Assembly (NCBI GenBank): GCA_900299395.1
Contig: OMJO01000017.1
Location: 1-40,365, forward strand
Source of the DNA: a bacterium
GTDB lineage: Bacteria; Patescibacteriota; Saccharimonadia; Saccharimonadales; OMJO01
Length of the DNA: 40,365 bases
Direction: 5' to 3'
The position numbers were made by a program, and so were the translations under genes. Below the pieces are notes generated by a model. It saw nothing but the letters and a program-made list of their open reading frames with translations. It had not been told where the DNA came from and did no database searches. Each line of letters begins with the position of its first letter. The stretch's first letter is position 1. Positions 6,876 to 14,994 of this stretch are shown one piece after another.

Positions 6876-7478
6876 ATGGACTGGATGAACCGGGGCACAC
6901 GCCCAAACCCAACAGTGAGCCAACCCGCTGGACAACCAACCGCGAGCGGCCACACAACTAAGAAACGACTTAAAAATCAGCGATGGCTTCGTATAGCTTC
7001 GATTGCTTTATTATTTTCTGGCACTGCACTATTAGTAGCCTTGGTACTATATACGTCCTTTGGTTCGCGCAGTGACGAGAATAAATATGTTGATAGCAGC
7101 AAGACGCAAGCCGTGTTCCTAAATGGAGGCCAGGTTTACTTTGGGCACATTAAAGCGCTCAACAATAAGTACATCACTATGTCTGGCGTCTTCTATCTTC
7201 GCGTCAACCAGCAAGTGCAGCCTAACGGTCAGCAGCAAAACTCGAATCCAGAGCTTGTAAAGCTGGGCTGTGAGCTTCATCGTCCAAAAGACGAGATGGT
7301 AATCAACCGCGAACAAGTAACCTTCTGGGAAAACCTTAAGGAAGACTCCTCGGACAAGACAGTTCCTGGTGCTATTAAGAAATACATTGCAAACAACCCG
7401 AATGGTCAGACCTGTACTGACACTACAACACAATCAAACGACACCACAACAAACAGTAGCGCAACGAAAAAACAGTAG
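6876..7478 (+). CDS. Single-pass membrane protein of unknown function, 200 aa
   Basis: The first 35 residues are cytoplasmic, polar and basic; residues about 37-61 form one membrane helix (IASIALLFSGTALLVALVLY); the rest is extracytoplasmic. The segment AVFLNGGQVYFGHI followed by YITMSGVFYLRV reads as paired beta strands, and GCELHRPKDEMVI suggests a compact domain. The last 30 residues are a Thr/Ser/Asn-rich tail. I associate this type with Saccharibacteria, with no known role. The start is secure: GGTGGAG lies five bases before the ATG. A strong bidirectional terminator follows. Confidence 0.75.
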   Translation: MDWMNRGTRPNPTVSQPAGQPTASGHTTKKRLKNQRWLRIASIALLFSGTALLVALVLYTSFGSRSDENKYVDSSKTQAVFLNGGQVYFGHIKALNNKYITMSGVFYLRVNQQVQPNGQQQNSNPELVKLGCELHRPKDEMVINREQVTFWENLKEDSSDKTVPGAIKKYIANNPNGQTCTDTTTQSNDTTTNSSATKKQ

Positions 7479-7494
7479 TACGCTGCCACTTGAT

Positions 7495-7523
7495 AAAAAC
7501 ACCCGCATATAGCGGGTGTTTTT
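7495..7523. terminator. Bidirectional terminator
   Basis: A 12-bp perfect stem (AAAAACACCCGC and its complement) with loop ATATA, carrying T runs on both strands. It serves the convergent genes 6876-7478 (+) and 7526-8140 (-). Confidence 0.92.
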
Positions 7524-7525
7524 AT

Positions 7526-8140
7526 TTATAGCTCATTCTTTACGTAGTAGCGTAGCCAATACTCGAGTGCTACACGAACAACGAGGATAAGAGCAAACAA
7601 CCCGACGAGTAGTACGCTCCAACCAGCAAGATCTGGTGACCATACGGGTGAGGCAAAATCAAACTTATACAAAGCATCGGGGACAGGCTGTTCTTGTTCA
7701 CCATGCTTGGTGACATAGTCCTGGATACATGGAACGCGGCCACGGCCACTGAGGCCTTCAGGGAACTGTTTTTCACATGTTGCTTGAGCTTCGGTATATA
7801 TGCGAGCGTTGCTGGCCGATACGCGAGCTTTTTCCGCAGCGACGAGTCTGTCGTAGCGATACTTCAGCTGTACCGGCGGCTTGATGGCATTTGGGCCAGA
7901 AGCCAGATTAGTATTCATGTGACTATACACGTACTCACGCAGTGTTTTCAGGGCGGCCTCAACATCACTATTATCTTTATCGGCTTGTGTAACAGCGTCC
8001 CGAAGGCGAAGAGCAGTCACATTATTGTTGCGTAAGGCGACGACAGCGACGACACTGCTAATTACTAAGCCAATGATGAAATACCACGAGCTTATGATCT
8101 GGAGCTTCTTAAGTAGGTTTTTTAGCATTGTTTTGGTCAC
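7526..8140 (-). CDS. Two-pass membrane protein of unknown function, 204 aa
   Basis: A membrane helix at about residues 17-36 is followed by a 125-residue extracytoplasmic part that starts helical (LRLRDAVTQADKDN, LREYVYSHMN) and holds one cysteine pair (CEKQFPEG to VPCIQDY). A second helix lies at about 171-192 with a short charged tail. I associate the segment around NLASGPNAIKPPVQLKYRYDRL with Saccharibacteria; no function is known. The start is a GTG at 8140. TATAAT lies ten bases before it, so the leader would be about three bases. An ATG four codons in is an alternative start. Confidence 0.75.
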   Translation of the reverse strand: MTKTMLKNLLKKLQIISSWYFIIGLVISSVVAVVALRNNNVTALRLRDAVTQADKDNSDVEAALKTLREYVYSHMNTNLASGPNAIKPPVQLKYRYDRLVAAEKARVSASNARIYTEAQATCEKQFPEGLSGRGRVPCIQDYVTKHGEQEQPVPDALYKFDFASPVWSPDLAGWSVLLVGLFALILVVRVALEYWLRYYVKNEL

Positions 8141-8150
8141 GATGCTTATG

Positions 8151-8156
8151 ATTATA
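8151..8156 (-). promoter_or_regulatory. -10 element of the 204-aa gene
   Basis: Consensus TATAAT on the minus strand, ten bases before the GTG at 8140. It diverges from the murC promoter. Confidence 0.55.
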
Positions 8157-8175
8157 CAGTGACGGAAGATATAGT

Positions 8176-8205
8176 TTGAGATATTACGCTACTTATCCTT
8201 ATACT
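8176..8205 (+). promoter_or_regulatory. Sigma70 promoter of murC, leaderless
   Basis: TTGAGA (8176-8181), an 18-base spacer and TATACT (8200-8205), ending six bases before the ATG at 8212. Confidence 0.75.
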
Positions 8206-8211
8206 AGTGGT

Positions 8212-9501
8212 ATGCATGTTTTCTTCTCAGGTATCGGTGGTGCTGGCATCGGCCCCCTCGCCCTCATAGCCAAACAAGCGGGATATGATGTGTCAGGTTC
8301 CGATAAACAAGAGTCTGATTATATCCTCTACCTAAAAAAACACGGTATAGATACGATATCAATCGGGCAGACGGAAGCTGATATTGCTCAAGTCAATGCA
8401 CAAAAACCGATTGATTGGCTTGTCTATTCGTCGGCAGTCGCCATTGAAAATCCCGATTCACCGGAGTTCCAGTTCTGCAAAAAACATGGCATCAAGACAA
8501 GTAAACGCGATGAGTTTCTCAACGAAATCCTGACAGATAAAAAGCTGCGTCTCATCGCAGTTGCGGGGACACACGGCAAAACCACCACAACCGCAATGCT
8601 GATCTGGCTCTTCAAACAGCTTGGTAAACCCATTAGTTATTCAGTCGGTGCAAAATTAAGTTTTGGGGACATGGGCGAGTACGACAAGGGCTCAGAATTT
8701 TTTGTATACGAAGCAGATGAGTATGACCGCAACTTTTTAGCATTTCATCCCTACATGAGCCTGATTACCGGTATCGACTGGGATCACCCTGACATTTATC
8801 CTACACGAGAAGAGTACGAGTCTGCGTTTTACCAGTTCGTCGAGCAAACACGCTGGACGATATTTTGGCAGCCTGACTTTGAAAAGCTGGGCCTGCAGTC
8901 TGAAGAAAAATATTTGGTACTGGACGAGAACGAGCCGCAGATGAAAAGCATTATCTTGCCTGGTCATGTCAACCGCAAAGACGCCTGGCAAGTTATTCAG
9001 ACCGTGCATGCTATCACTGAAGCCCCTCTTGATCAGCTCATAGACTTTATGAATATCTTCCCTGGTATTTCGCGTCGATTTGAGCTCATTGTACCGAACC
9101 TTTACACCGACTATGCTCATACTCCTGAGAAAATTCGGGGGGCGCTACAACTCGCCAAAGAAGTAGCCGGTGATAAATTTGTCGTCGTGTACGAGGGACT
9201 GCATAACACGCGGCAACACTTCATAAAAGATGAGCTGGTCCACATATTTGATGACGTCAAACACACCTATGTAGTACCGAGTTATCTCGCGCGGGAGGAC
9301 AAAAATCTACCTACTCTGTCGCCCCAAGATATCGTCAATATGTTTAGTAAACCGGAAAATGCAACGGCTGCACAAGTAGACGATAACCTCAAAGAAATAA
9401 TTAATCGTCACGTACATGCCGGTGACCTCGTCCTCTGTTTATCGGCTGGCGGCGGTGGCAGCCTCGATGAGTGGCTCCGGAAAAACTTCCATGCGATCTA
9501 G
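8212..9501 (+). CDS. murC: UDP-N-acetylmuramate--L-alanine ligase (MurC)
   Basis: A 429-residue Mur ligase, which joins L-alanine to UDP-MurNAc in the cytoplasm with ATP as the first step of the peptidoglycan stem peptide. It starts with the nucleotide-binding FSGIGGAGIG, has the ATP loop GTHGKTTTT (about 119-127), EADEYDRNFL, the GIDWDHPDIY stretch and the C-terminal DYAHTPEKI motif. The ORF track begins at a TTG at 8176, but that lies in the -35 hexamer; the ATG at 8212 sits six bases from the -10 and starts exactly at the conserved core. The related Mpl recycling ligase is a less likely alternative, given the lack of other recycling genes in view. Confidence 0.9.
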   Translation: MHVFFSGIGGAGIGPLALIAKQAGYDVSGSDKQESDYILYLKKHGIDTISIGQTEADIAQVNAQKPIDWLVYSSAVAIENPDSPEFQFCKKHGIKTSKRDEFLNEILTDKKLRLIAVAGTHGKTTTTAMLIWLFKQLGKPISYSVGAKLSFGDMGEYDKGSEFFVYEADEYDRNFLAFHPYMSLITGIDWDHPDIYPTREEYESAFYQFVEQTRWTIFWQPDFEKLGLQSEEKYLVLDENEPQMKSIILPGHVNRKDAWQVIQTVHAITEAPLDQLIDFMNIFPGISRRFELIVPNLYTDYAHTPEKIRGALQLAKEVAGDKFVVVYEGLHNTRQHFIKDELVHIFDDVKHTYVVPSYLAREDKNLPTLSPQDIVNMFSKPENATAAQVDDNLKEIINRHVHAGDLVLCLSAGGGGSLDEWLRKNFHAI

Positions 9502-9533
9502 TCTACTAACCGTTTTAAAGTCAAAGAATATAG

Positions 9534-9857
9534 TTGCACTCCTTGCAGTTGGCAACGTTCATGCTTGGCTCAAGTGACAGAACATACTTTTCATACCAAT
9601 ATACGCATTCAAAATCGAGTCCATTGGAATGGCACACCTGGTGGGATACAGATTATGGCAGTCCCCTAGACACGTATGCAAAAGATACGCCAGGCGTTTA
9701 CGTGAGGAACTTTGCCAAAGCTAAGGTAATAGTTAATCCGTCTCCCTCGCAAACACCTAGTTACGCACTCGGGGCAAGCTATCAAACAATAGATACAAAA
9801 CAGACGGTAACAAGTGTTACTCTGGCACCCAGGACAGCCGAGATTGTAACAAGGTAA
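9534..9857 (+). pseudogene. C-terminal remnant of a secreted glycoside-hydrolase-like protein
   Basis: This 107-codon frame has no proper start: an in-frame TAG lies directly before a TTG at 9534. The sequence (ATFMLGSSDRTYFSYQ, then GVYVRNFAKAKVIVNPS, and VTSVTLAPRTAEIV at the end) matches my memory of the C-terminal part of large putative glycoside hydrolases (the GHL15-like group), which end in an NPS strand and an LAPR-type strand. The normal 300 or more upstream residues are absent; MurC ends 32 bases before. I read it as a decayed fragment left by a deletion next to murC. Whether it is still expressed is unknown. The family call is from memory and moderate. Confidence 0.55.
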
Positions 9858-9858
9858 G

Positions 9859-10191
9859 TTAGCGGTTGTCGCCCTTGCCCTTTATGACACCTCTGTTTTG
9901 ACGATCCTTCAGCTTTTGTACGTTTAGTTCCATCACTTCATCAAAGGTAAGACCTAGGCTATGGGCCAGAACCGCAATATACCAGACCACATCACCTAAT
10001 TCTTTTTTGAGCTCTGCTTTGTCGTCATCACTGATATGGCCATCCTTGTAGGCAACAATCTTTTTCCATTTTTCTAGAACCTCACCTGCTTCACCGGCCA
10101 CACCCATAGCCCAAATGGTTTTATCCATGAGATCATCTGGGTGATTATGGGCAGTCGTGAGGGCTTGCCGCTGATATTCGTCAAAAGTCAT
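9859..10191 (-). CDS. MazG-like nucleotide pyrophosphohydrolase
   Basis: A 110-residue all-alpha NTP pyrophosphohydrolase. The metal-binding helices are visible as GEAGEVLEKWKK (about 33-44) and ELKKELGDVVWYIAVLA (about 60-76), the E-x-x-E and E-x-x-D pattern of the MazG/RS21-C6 superfamily. Such enzymes clear non-standard or excess nucleoside triphosphates by releasing pyrophosphate. Its ATG overlaps the end of tsaC by four bases (ATGA), so both are in one transcript. The preferred nucleotide cannot be told from sequence. Confidence 0.88.
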   Translation of the reverse strand: MTFDEYQRQALTTAHNHPDDLMDKTIWAMGVAGEAGEVLEKWKKIVAYKDGHISDDDKAELKKELGDVVWYIAVLAHSLGLTFDEVMELNVQKLKDRQNRGVIKGKGDNR

Positions 10192-10784
10192 GTAAGAACC
10201 TTCCCTGTTTCTGCGTCTATTGTAACAGCACCCTCTCGTAATACTTCCACCACATCATCCACCACGCGGATAACGGTCGATGCTTTGCGGCCATGCAGAT
10301 CACCCCCATCAACATAAAAATCGACAGCGTCACCAAAGTATTCTCTAGCATTAGTCATAGTACCTGCCGGTGGGCTACCTGGTGTATTTGCACTGCTTGT
10401 TAGTAGAGGACCTGTTTGAACAAGTAGCTTATCTAGCTCTTTATTCTGTGGAATCCGCACGGCTACACTGCCCACCCCTTGATGCAACCACTCCATATCA
10501 ACACATGGAATCACCACGCTTACGGCTCCGGGCCAATACTGGGCAACCGCCTTGAGATAACGTGCTTTGAAACCCAGCTCCTCTAACTGACCAAGATTCG
10601 CTGCAATAACGGTCCCAGGTTTTTTCTGACGCTGTTTGAGAGCGTAAAGTCGTTGCACCGCCTGGTGCTGTGCTGCACTTGTCGCTACACCATATACAGT
10701 ATCCGTGGGCAACACACCAACTGCCCCATTTTGGAGAAGTTGGACCAAAGCTTTATTGGCTAATGAGGTAAAATTGGTCGGCAT
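10188..10784 (-). CDS. tsaC: L-threonylcarbamoyladenylate synthase (TsaC/Sua5 family)
   Basis: A 198-residue YrdC-domain protein that makes threonylcarbamoyl-AMP from threonine, bicarbonate and ATP for the t6A37 tRNA modification. Family marks are PTDTVYGV (about 26-33), LKQRQKKPGT (about 49-58) with the substrate-binding Lys and Arg, and LTSSANTPG near 130. It has the length of TsaC and lacks the C-terminal Sua5 domain. TATAAT lies eight bases before the ATG and overlaps the stop codon of the preceding gene. It is followed by the MazG-like gene with a four-base overlap. Confidence 0.9.
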   Translation of the reverse strand: MPTNFTSLANKALVQLLQNGAVGVLPTDTVYGVATSAAQHQAVQRLYALKQRQKKPGTVIAANLGQLEELGFKARYLKAVAQYWPGAVSVVIPCVDMEWLHQGVGSVAVRIPQNKELDKLLVQTGPLLTSSANTPGSPPAGTMTNAREYFGDAVDFYVDGGDLHGRKASTVIRVVDDVVEVLREGAVTIDAETGKVLT

Positions 10785-10792
10785 TACCGACT

Positions 10793-10798
10793 ATTATA
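10793..10798 (-). promoter_or_regulatory. -10 element of tsaC built on a stop codon, leaderless
   Basis: Consensus TATAAT, eight bases before the ATG at 10784. The TAA at 10794-10796 inside it is the stop codon of the preceding gene. No good -35 is seen. Confidence 0.65.
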
Positions 10799-11330
10799 GG
10801 CCAAGTGTTGCGTCTGCCAGGTCTGTTGCAGCAAAATCTTTGCTGTCGTTTGCACTAGCCAGCGACTTATCAAGTTCCTGCGAAGTACTATCGACATCTG
10901 TAGCCTTAGCTGGTGTAACGGTAGCTGTGGTTGATTGTGTGGTTTTAGTTGCTGCAGGTTTGTCGTCATGCTTCATGGTTTTCATGTAGGCATAGTAAGC
11001 AGCCCCGGCTAGCGCAAGCGCTACTACTGTAGCTACAACAATGACTAAGCCTGTGCGCTTCTTCTTTGGAGCTCCCTGTTGTGGAGCAGCCATAGGGTTC
11101 TGTACGACAGGTGCAGGAGTACCGCTGTCTGTTGCTGGTTGAGGCGCAGAAGCTGGCTCTTGTGGTGATTCAGGGGCTGCTGGAGGTGCTACTGGTCCTG
11201 CTGGGCCTTCGGGCGAGATAGTATCGTCCATGGTTGGAGCGGCCGATGGTGAAACCATACCACCAACTTGTGGAGGTGCTACTGGCTGGTCAGGAGTTGG
11301 TGCTGATCCTGCTGGTTTGATGTCATCCAT
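10794..11330 (-). CDS. Pro/Ala-rich single-pass membrane protein, 178 aa
   Basis: No family is recognised. Residues 1-85 are a low-complexity Pro/Ala/Gln/Ser-rich cytoplasmic part (for example PPAAPESPQEPASAPQ), then a basic stop-transfer KKKR, one membrane helix at about 92-114 (GLVIVVATVVALALAGAAYY), and a Thr/Ser/Asp-rich extracytoplasmic tail. The start overlaps the end of the preceding gene as TAATG, so the two are coupled. The layout suits a surface or anchor protein; function is unknown. Confidence 0.7.
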   Translation of the reverse strand: MDDIKPAGSAPTPDQPVAPPQVGGMVSPSAAPTMDDTISPEGPAGPVAPPAAPESPQEPASAPQPATDSGTPAPVVQNPMAAPQQGAPKKKRTGLVIVVATVVALALAGAAYYAYMKTMKHDDKPAATKTTQSTTATVTPAKATDVDSTSQELDKSLASANDSKDFAATDLADATLGL

Positions 11331-12034
11331 TACTGTGTCCCCCCTGTTGTGCTGTTAGTAGTGGTTGTCGTTTCCTTCTCTTTTGCCTCCAGTGCTGCGC
11401 GAATCTCTTTGAGTGTAGGCTTGATAGTGTCGTTTACGTATGACTTTATCTCTTGCGCATCTTTAGTGACTTGTTCTCGCAAGCTTCGAGCTTTCTCAAG
11501 CGAAGCCTTGAATGAAGTCGGGTCACTTGCACAGTCCATGCTCTTGAGGTCAAGAACAGCTTGCTTGTACTTAGCTAGATCGGTCTCAAAGGTAGCTATT
11601 TTAGTCTTTAGCGTAGCTATCTCCGCTTCGAGCTTGGTCGTATCGACATTTTTAGCTTTGAGCTTCTCATCAAGCGAGGTCAGACGATTTGTCAGGTTCT
11701 TATACACTTCGCTGCGGCTTGTCTCAACACCTTTGATACGCCCGTAAAGCGAGCTAACGCTGCCTGTTTGTGCCGGCTTACATTTATCCTTTAGACGCGT
11801 TTCTTCAGCAGTGGTGAGTTTGGTCTTAAGCTCAGTCTTGCGCTCTGATAGACGCTGCAATAACAATTTGTCATCAGGCTTGATTGTATCTTCTGTCGTG
11901 TCATCGGTCTTTGTGGTTGTCGTACTGTTGGACGTGTTTGAGGTGCCCGTTTCAGCACTTACAAGTGCAGTTGTGCCTACCGTTAATGCTGGAACAGCTA
12001 ATAGTAAACTAATCAATAATCGTATTCTTTTCAT
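11330..12034 (-). CDS. Secreted coiled-coil protein with Thr-rich ends
   Basis: The protein has a cleavable-looking signal peptide (KRIRLLISLLLAVPALTVG, with a likely cut after VSA), a Ser/Thr/Asn-rich stretch to about residue 50, a long heptad-like charged helical region (about 55-215) and a Thr/Gly-rich C-terminus. Two cysteines (KCKPAQ, MDCASD) could form a disulfide. No family is recognised; a structural or periplasmic adaptor role is an inference. AGGAGG is the best Shine-Dalgarno in the window. It lies 11 bases from the ATG at 12034 and five from a TTG at 12040 in the same frame, so the start is uncertain by two codons. It is co-transcribed with the Pro-rich membrane protein. Confidence 0.72.
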   Translation of the reverse strand: MKRIRLLISLLLAVPALTVGTTALVSAETGTSNTSNSTTTTKTDDTTEDTIKPDDKLLLQRLSERKTELKTKLTTAEETRLKDKCKPAQTGSVSSLYGRIKGVETSRSEVYKNLTNRLTSLDEKLKAKNVDTTKLEAEIATLKTKIATFETDLAKYKQAVLDLKSMDCASDPTSFKASLEKARSLREQVTKDAQEIKSYVNDTIKPTLKEIRAALEAKEKETTTTTNSTTGGTQ

Positions 12035-12079
12035 TATCAAGAATGCCTCCTAAAAACATTCTACCATAAGCTGTTTGGG

Positions 12080-12895
12080 CTATGCCAGACGAAAGCGCCC
12101 CTTATGATAAAGAATTAGACCTTCAGCAATCAAGTCGTCTAACACGCTTTCGAGTCGCACGTCATCTATACGTTTGGTAAGTTGTGCTTTTGTACAAGAG
12201 GCCTCCGTCAGGGACCTTAGTATCTGGCCACGCAGCTGTCGTCTTGAACCATCAAATGCTGGCTGTTTCGTAAAGTGTTTGCTCTGGCGAGATATATTGC
12301 CCACTGCAGTCTTCAAATACGAGCCGTAATCCATGAGAGCCCAGTACCATTCTCGCGCACGGCCCACTGGAACTGTGCGTGCAATGATCGGCTCTAACTT
12401 CTTGTCTGACACCTCATGGGCATCAGGGAAAAAGTGATGAATATATGCCGTACGTATGTTTGTCTCGATAAATATACCTGGGATGTTATACGCATAAGCA
12501 AGTACGGCTCCAGCCGTGTTCTTGCCTACTCCTGGCAGATTCACGAGCTGCGTCATGTCATCAGGAACAACCCCTTTATATGTGTCGACCACTACTTGCG
12601 CTGCCTGCCATAGATATTTTGCTCGTCGGTTATACCCAAGACCATTCCATACTCTTAACACATCACCGAGCGAGCCGTCTGCAAGGTGGTAAATATCTGG
12701 GAATTCTCGTAAAAATTGCTCGTATTTCGGCACAACTCTACTGACTTGCGTTTGTTGCAGCATGATTTCAGATACAAGTATTTTGTACACGTCAAATGAG
12801 CCATTGGCTTCCGGACGGCGCCACGGTAAATGATTGCGGGCATTGCGACGATAAAATTCCCAGACAACATCTTGAAAACCACTACTATCGTTCAT
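12080..12895 (-). CDS. MutY-like A/G-specific adenine glycosylase without iron-sulfur cluster
   Basis: A 271-residue HhH-GPD DNA glycosylase expected to remove adenine opposite 8-oxoguanine. Visible are LPWRRP, SEIMLQQTQVS (with the catalytic Glu at about 43), the helix-hairpin-helix LPGVGKNTAGA (about 120-130), and FIETNIRTA, in which Glu 144 replaces the usual catalytic Asp of MutY (LDGNV in E. coli). The four cluster cysteines after ALMDYG are missing, and the C-terminal NUDIX-like 8-oxoG domain is replaced by a short region resembling a winged helix (about 205-271). Iron-sulfur-free MutY proteins are known in other bacteria. TACAAT with an extended TG ends seven bases before the ATG. Confidence 0.85.
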   Translation of the reverse strand: MNDSSGFQDVVWEFYRRNARNHLPWRRPEANGSFDVYKILVSEIMLQQTQVSRVVPKYEQFLREFPDIYHLADGSLGDVLRVWNGLGYNRRAKYLWQAAQVVVDTYKGVVPDDMTQLVNLPGVGKNTAGAVLAYAYNIPGIFIETNIRTAYIHHFFPDAHEVSDKKLEPIIARTVPVGRAREWYWALMDYGSYLKTAVGNISRQSKHFTKQPAFDGSRRQLRGQILRSLTEASCTKAQLTKRIDDVRLESVLDDLIAEGLILYHKGRFRLA

Positions 12896-12902
12896 CCTCG
12901 GT

Positions 12903-12911
12903 ATTGTAACA
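12903..12911 (-). promoter_or_regulatory. Extended -10 promoter of the mutY-like gene, leaderless
   Basis: TGT-TACAAT on the minus strand ends seven bases before the ATG at 12895. TTGCAA lies 19 bases upstream as a possible -35. The promoter lies within 20 bases of the preceding stop. Confidence 0.65.
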
Positions 12912-12913
12912 GG

Positions 12914-13135
12914 TCAGGAATGTCGAGTTGCAACCCACGTCATGACGACCGTGGCAGCAATCCATTGCGGAAAGATACCCAGCAGCGTGTCGCTTATGGA
13001 GTGACTGCTACGATCTACCAGAACAAAACTTGCTACCAAAAATGATACGAATGGTATGTACGTTACCCAACCCTGCCAGGAATTGGGGAGATAGCTACCT
13101 CGTACCTTTTTAAACCACTTTACTCGTCGTGCCAT
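12914..13135 (-). CDS. Small two-helix membrane protein, 73 aa
   Basis: A basic N-terminus (ARRVKWFKKVRGSYLP) is followed by a SWQGWVTYIPF segment entering a first membrane helix (about 24-40) and a second at about 52-68. I have seen similar short proteins with the KVRGSYLP..SWQGW pattern in Saccharibacteria; function unknown. It starts five bases after the stop of the large beta-propeller gene on the same strand, so the two probably share a transcript. Confidence 0.7.
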   Translation of the reverse strand: MARRVKWFKKVRGSYLPNSWQGWVTYIPFVSFLVASFVLVDRSSHSISDTLLGIFPQWIAATVVMTWVATRHS

Positions 13136-13140
13136 ACGGT

Positions 13141-14943
13141 TTAGTAGTAGTACCAGCGATCAATGCCAGTTGTGTTGGTGACATCTTTGATCTTGAGTGG
13201 ATCACCGCCATCAATGCTCATTACATAATCAGCGGTTTCTTGGCCGCTATTAACACGGTAGACGAGCGTACTATTGTTAATCCATGTTACAGGATTGGTT
13301 AGACCATTCTGTGTGCGGGCCGTGGTATCTTTGTTGTTTGCTTGGTCATACGAAACCAATACACCCTTACCATCACGACTGTCTACCCATACTGTACGTT
13401 TACCATCAGGACTATCAGCATAAATTCGGTTGCTCTGGTTCGCCGGAGCACCACTAAGGGTAGTAAGCTTATTATTGCTTACCTGTAAGTCTTGCCATTT
13501 CTGCTGCAATGCTAGCGTCAGATGATCGTAACCACTCCTCGAGATGCTCCATACCTCATCGGTAGTGATGTTTTGTCGATTCTCACCGCTCGTGTCGATC
13601 CTGAAGAGTCCGGTGCTGCCAGCCGATTGGTACGCACTGGAAGCAGAGTAGTACAGTTTTCCACCCACTACTTGCATGTCATTAAAGTAATTTGCCGCAG
13701 CAAGTTCTTTCACGACACGCGTGTCGTAATCATAGCTCATGATTCGATTGCGCTTTGGGTTGGCCGCACTTGTACCTGCGGCAATTTGGACATAGATAAG
13801 CTTACTGCCAGACCACCCTATAACTTGCACACGCTCCGACTGGACAATGTTAATGATGCCATTATCCTTTAAGTTGATAAGTGTAAGGCTGCTCAGTAAA
13901 TAACCATCAGCATTGTGCTTATTGTCACGAGTTGAAACCAATGCTGCTACCCGCTTTGACGGATTGACTACGAGGCTAATGTCATCCCGCTCGCTTCCGG
14001 TGCCGGCAAAAGCAAGCTGCTCATTTTTTCCATCAACATCAATCTTGTACACATCATATTTGCCTGATCGCTTGCTAACAAAAGCATGCTGTTGATCGGG
14101 GACAAGCTTTACATTTTGTACGTCCTTAGTGGTGCTACTAAATTTTGCTTTTTCTTCACGGTAGCCGTCGCGTTTTATAGTAACCTCTACATTTTCTTCG
14201 GGCTTATCTATGGTAATTTTGATGACGCCTTTGTCGTCGGCGATAGCGCTCGCCTCACCACTTGTTGCCTCAGCTTTAGTGATAGGTTTCTTTGATAAAA
14301 AGTCACTGACACTCAACACAAATTGCGTACCTTGCGGTGTTAATTTCATAGTCCCCAACGGATTACTGCCCCAACCGACCGTGATCTTTTTAGTGGTGGT
14401 GGCAAACCCTCGCTTTTCAACAACAAGTTGACTACTACCGAGACGAACATGAGCCAACTGCACGTTACCGTCTTTGTCAGTTTCACCATTTTGACCACCA
14501 ACACTAACACGAACATTTTTAAGTGGTTGCTGTGTACTATCATCTAGCACCGCAATTGATGCTTTGCTTCGCACGCCAGCAGTATTAAGCATGAAATATC
14601 GTGATGGTGGGATAGCAATTAGAGCAATAAGCACTGCCACAAGCCCAGCTATAGTAGACCATCGAGCAACGGGGTTTTGCCACCACCGTGCAAAAAAGTC
14701 CTTCACCTTATCCCATTTACTATTATCTTCAGGTTTAAAAGCTTCTGCTAGTCGCTCATCATGAGCTTCGATAAGTTCATCACCTTCTTTGGCGACAATG
14801 TCATCAACTACTTCGTCCGAACCCTCGGGCATTGGCAGCTTCTCCGGTTTGGGAGATTGTAACGTTTCATCTACCTTGGTTTGTAACTCTTGTTGATCAT
14901 CACCGGGAAGGCCCGGGGTGTCGTTTTGTTCAGCTGTTGCCAT
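13141..14943 (-). CDS. Membrane-anchored protein with Ig-like repeats and a beta-propeller
   Basis: A 600-residue bitopic protein. Residues 1-92 are acidic and cytoplasmic, about 96-112 form the membrane helix, about 125-200 and 205-290 look like two carboxypeptidase-regulatory or PEGA-type beta-sandwich repeats (ending in VVEKRGF and VTIKRDGY type strands), and about 295-600 repeat the TolB/WD-like pattern of short strands (SKRSGKYDVYKIDVDG, GLFRIDTSGE, YADSPDGKRTVWVDS), typical of a beta-propeller. The extracytoplasmic part is probably a surface or periplasmic interaction module; no enzyme motif is seen. A TGC-TACACT -10 and an AAGGA Shine-Dalgarno ten bases from the ATG support the start. 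It heads a unit with the 73-aa membrane protein. Confidence 0.78.
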   Translation of the reverse strand: MATAEQNDTPGLPGDDQQELQTKVDETLQSPKPEKLPMPEGSDEVVDDIVAKEGDELIEAHDERLAEAFKPEDNSKWDKVKDFFARWWQNPVARWSTIAGLVAVLIALIAIPPSRYFMLNTAGVRSKASIAVLDDSTQQPLKNVRVSVGGQNGETDKDGNVQLAHVRLGSSQLVVEKRGFATTTKKITVGWGSNPLGTMKLTPQGTQFVLSVSDFLSKKPITKAEATSGEASAIADDKGVIKITIDKPEENVEVTIKRDGYREEKAKFSSTTKDVQNVKLVPDQQHAFVSKRSGKYDVYKIDVDGKNEQLAFAGTGSERDDISLVVNPSKRVAALVSTRDNKHNADGYLLSSLTLINLKDNGIINIVQSERVQVIGWSGSKLIYVQIAAGTSAANPKRNRIMSYDYDTRVVKELAAANYFNDMQVVGGKLYYSASSAYQSAGSTGLFRIDTSGENRQNITTDEVWSISRSGYDHLTLALQQKWQDLQVSNNKLTTLSGAPANQSNRIYADSPDGKRTVWVDSRDGKGVLVSYDQANNKDTTARTQNGLTNPVTWINNSTLVYRVNSGQETADYVMSIDGGDPLKIKDVTNTTGIDRWYYY

Positions 14944-14994
14944 GATGCTTATCCTTATCTGCTTGTAGTGTAGCAGAAAAAACAGCCTTTATGT

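Noticed and set aside
8176-8211. TTG start and 12 extra N-terminal residues for MurC in the ORF track
   Set aside because: The extra codons overlap the -35 and -10 of the murC promoter, and the conserved core begins at the ATG at 8212.
11349-11747. 132-aa plus-strand ORF rich in Ser and Val
   Set aside because: Antisense shadow of the Thr/Lys-rich coiled-coil gene.
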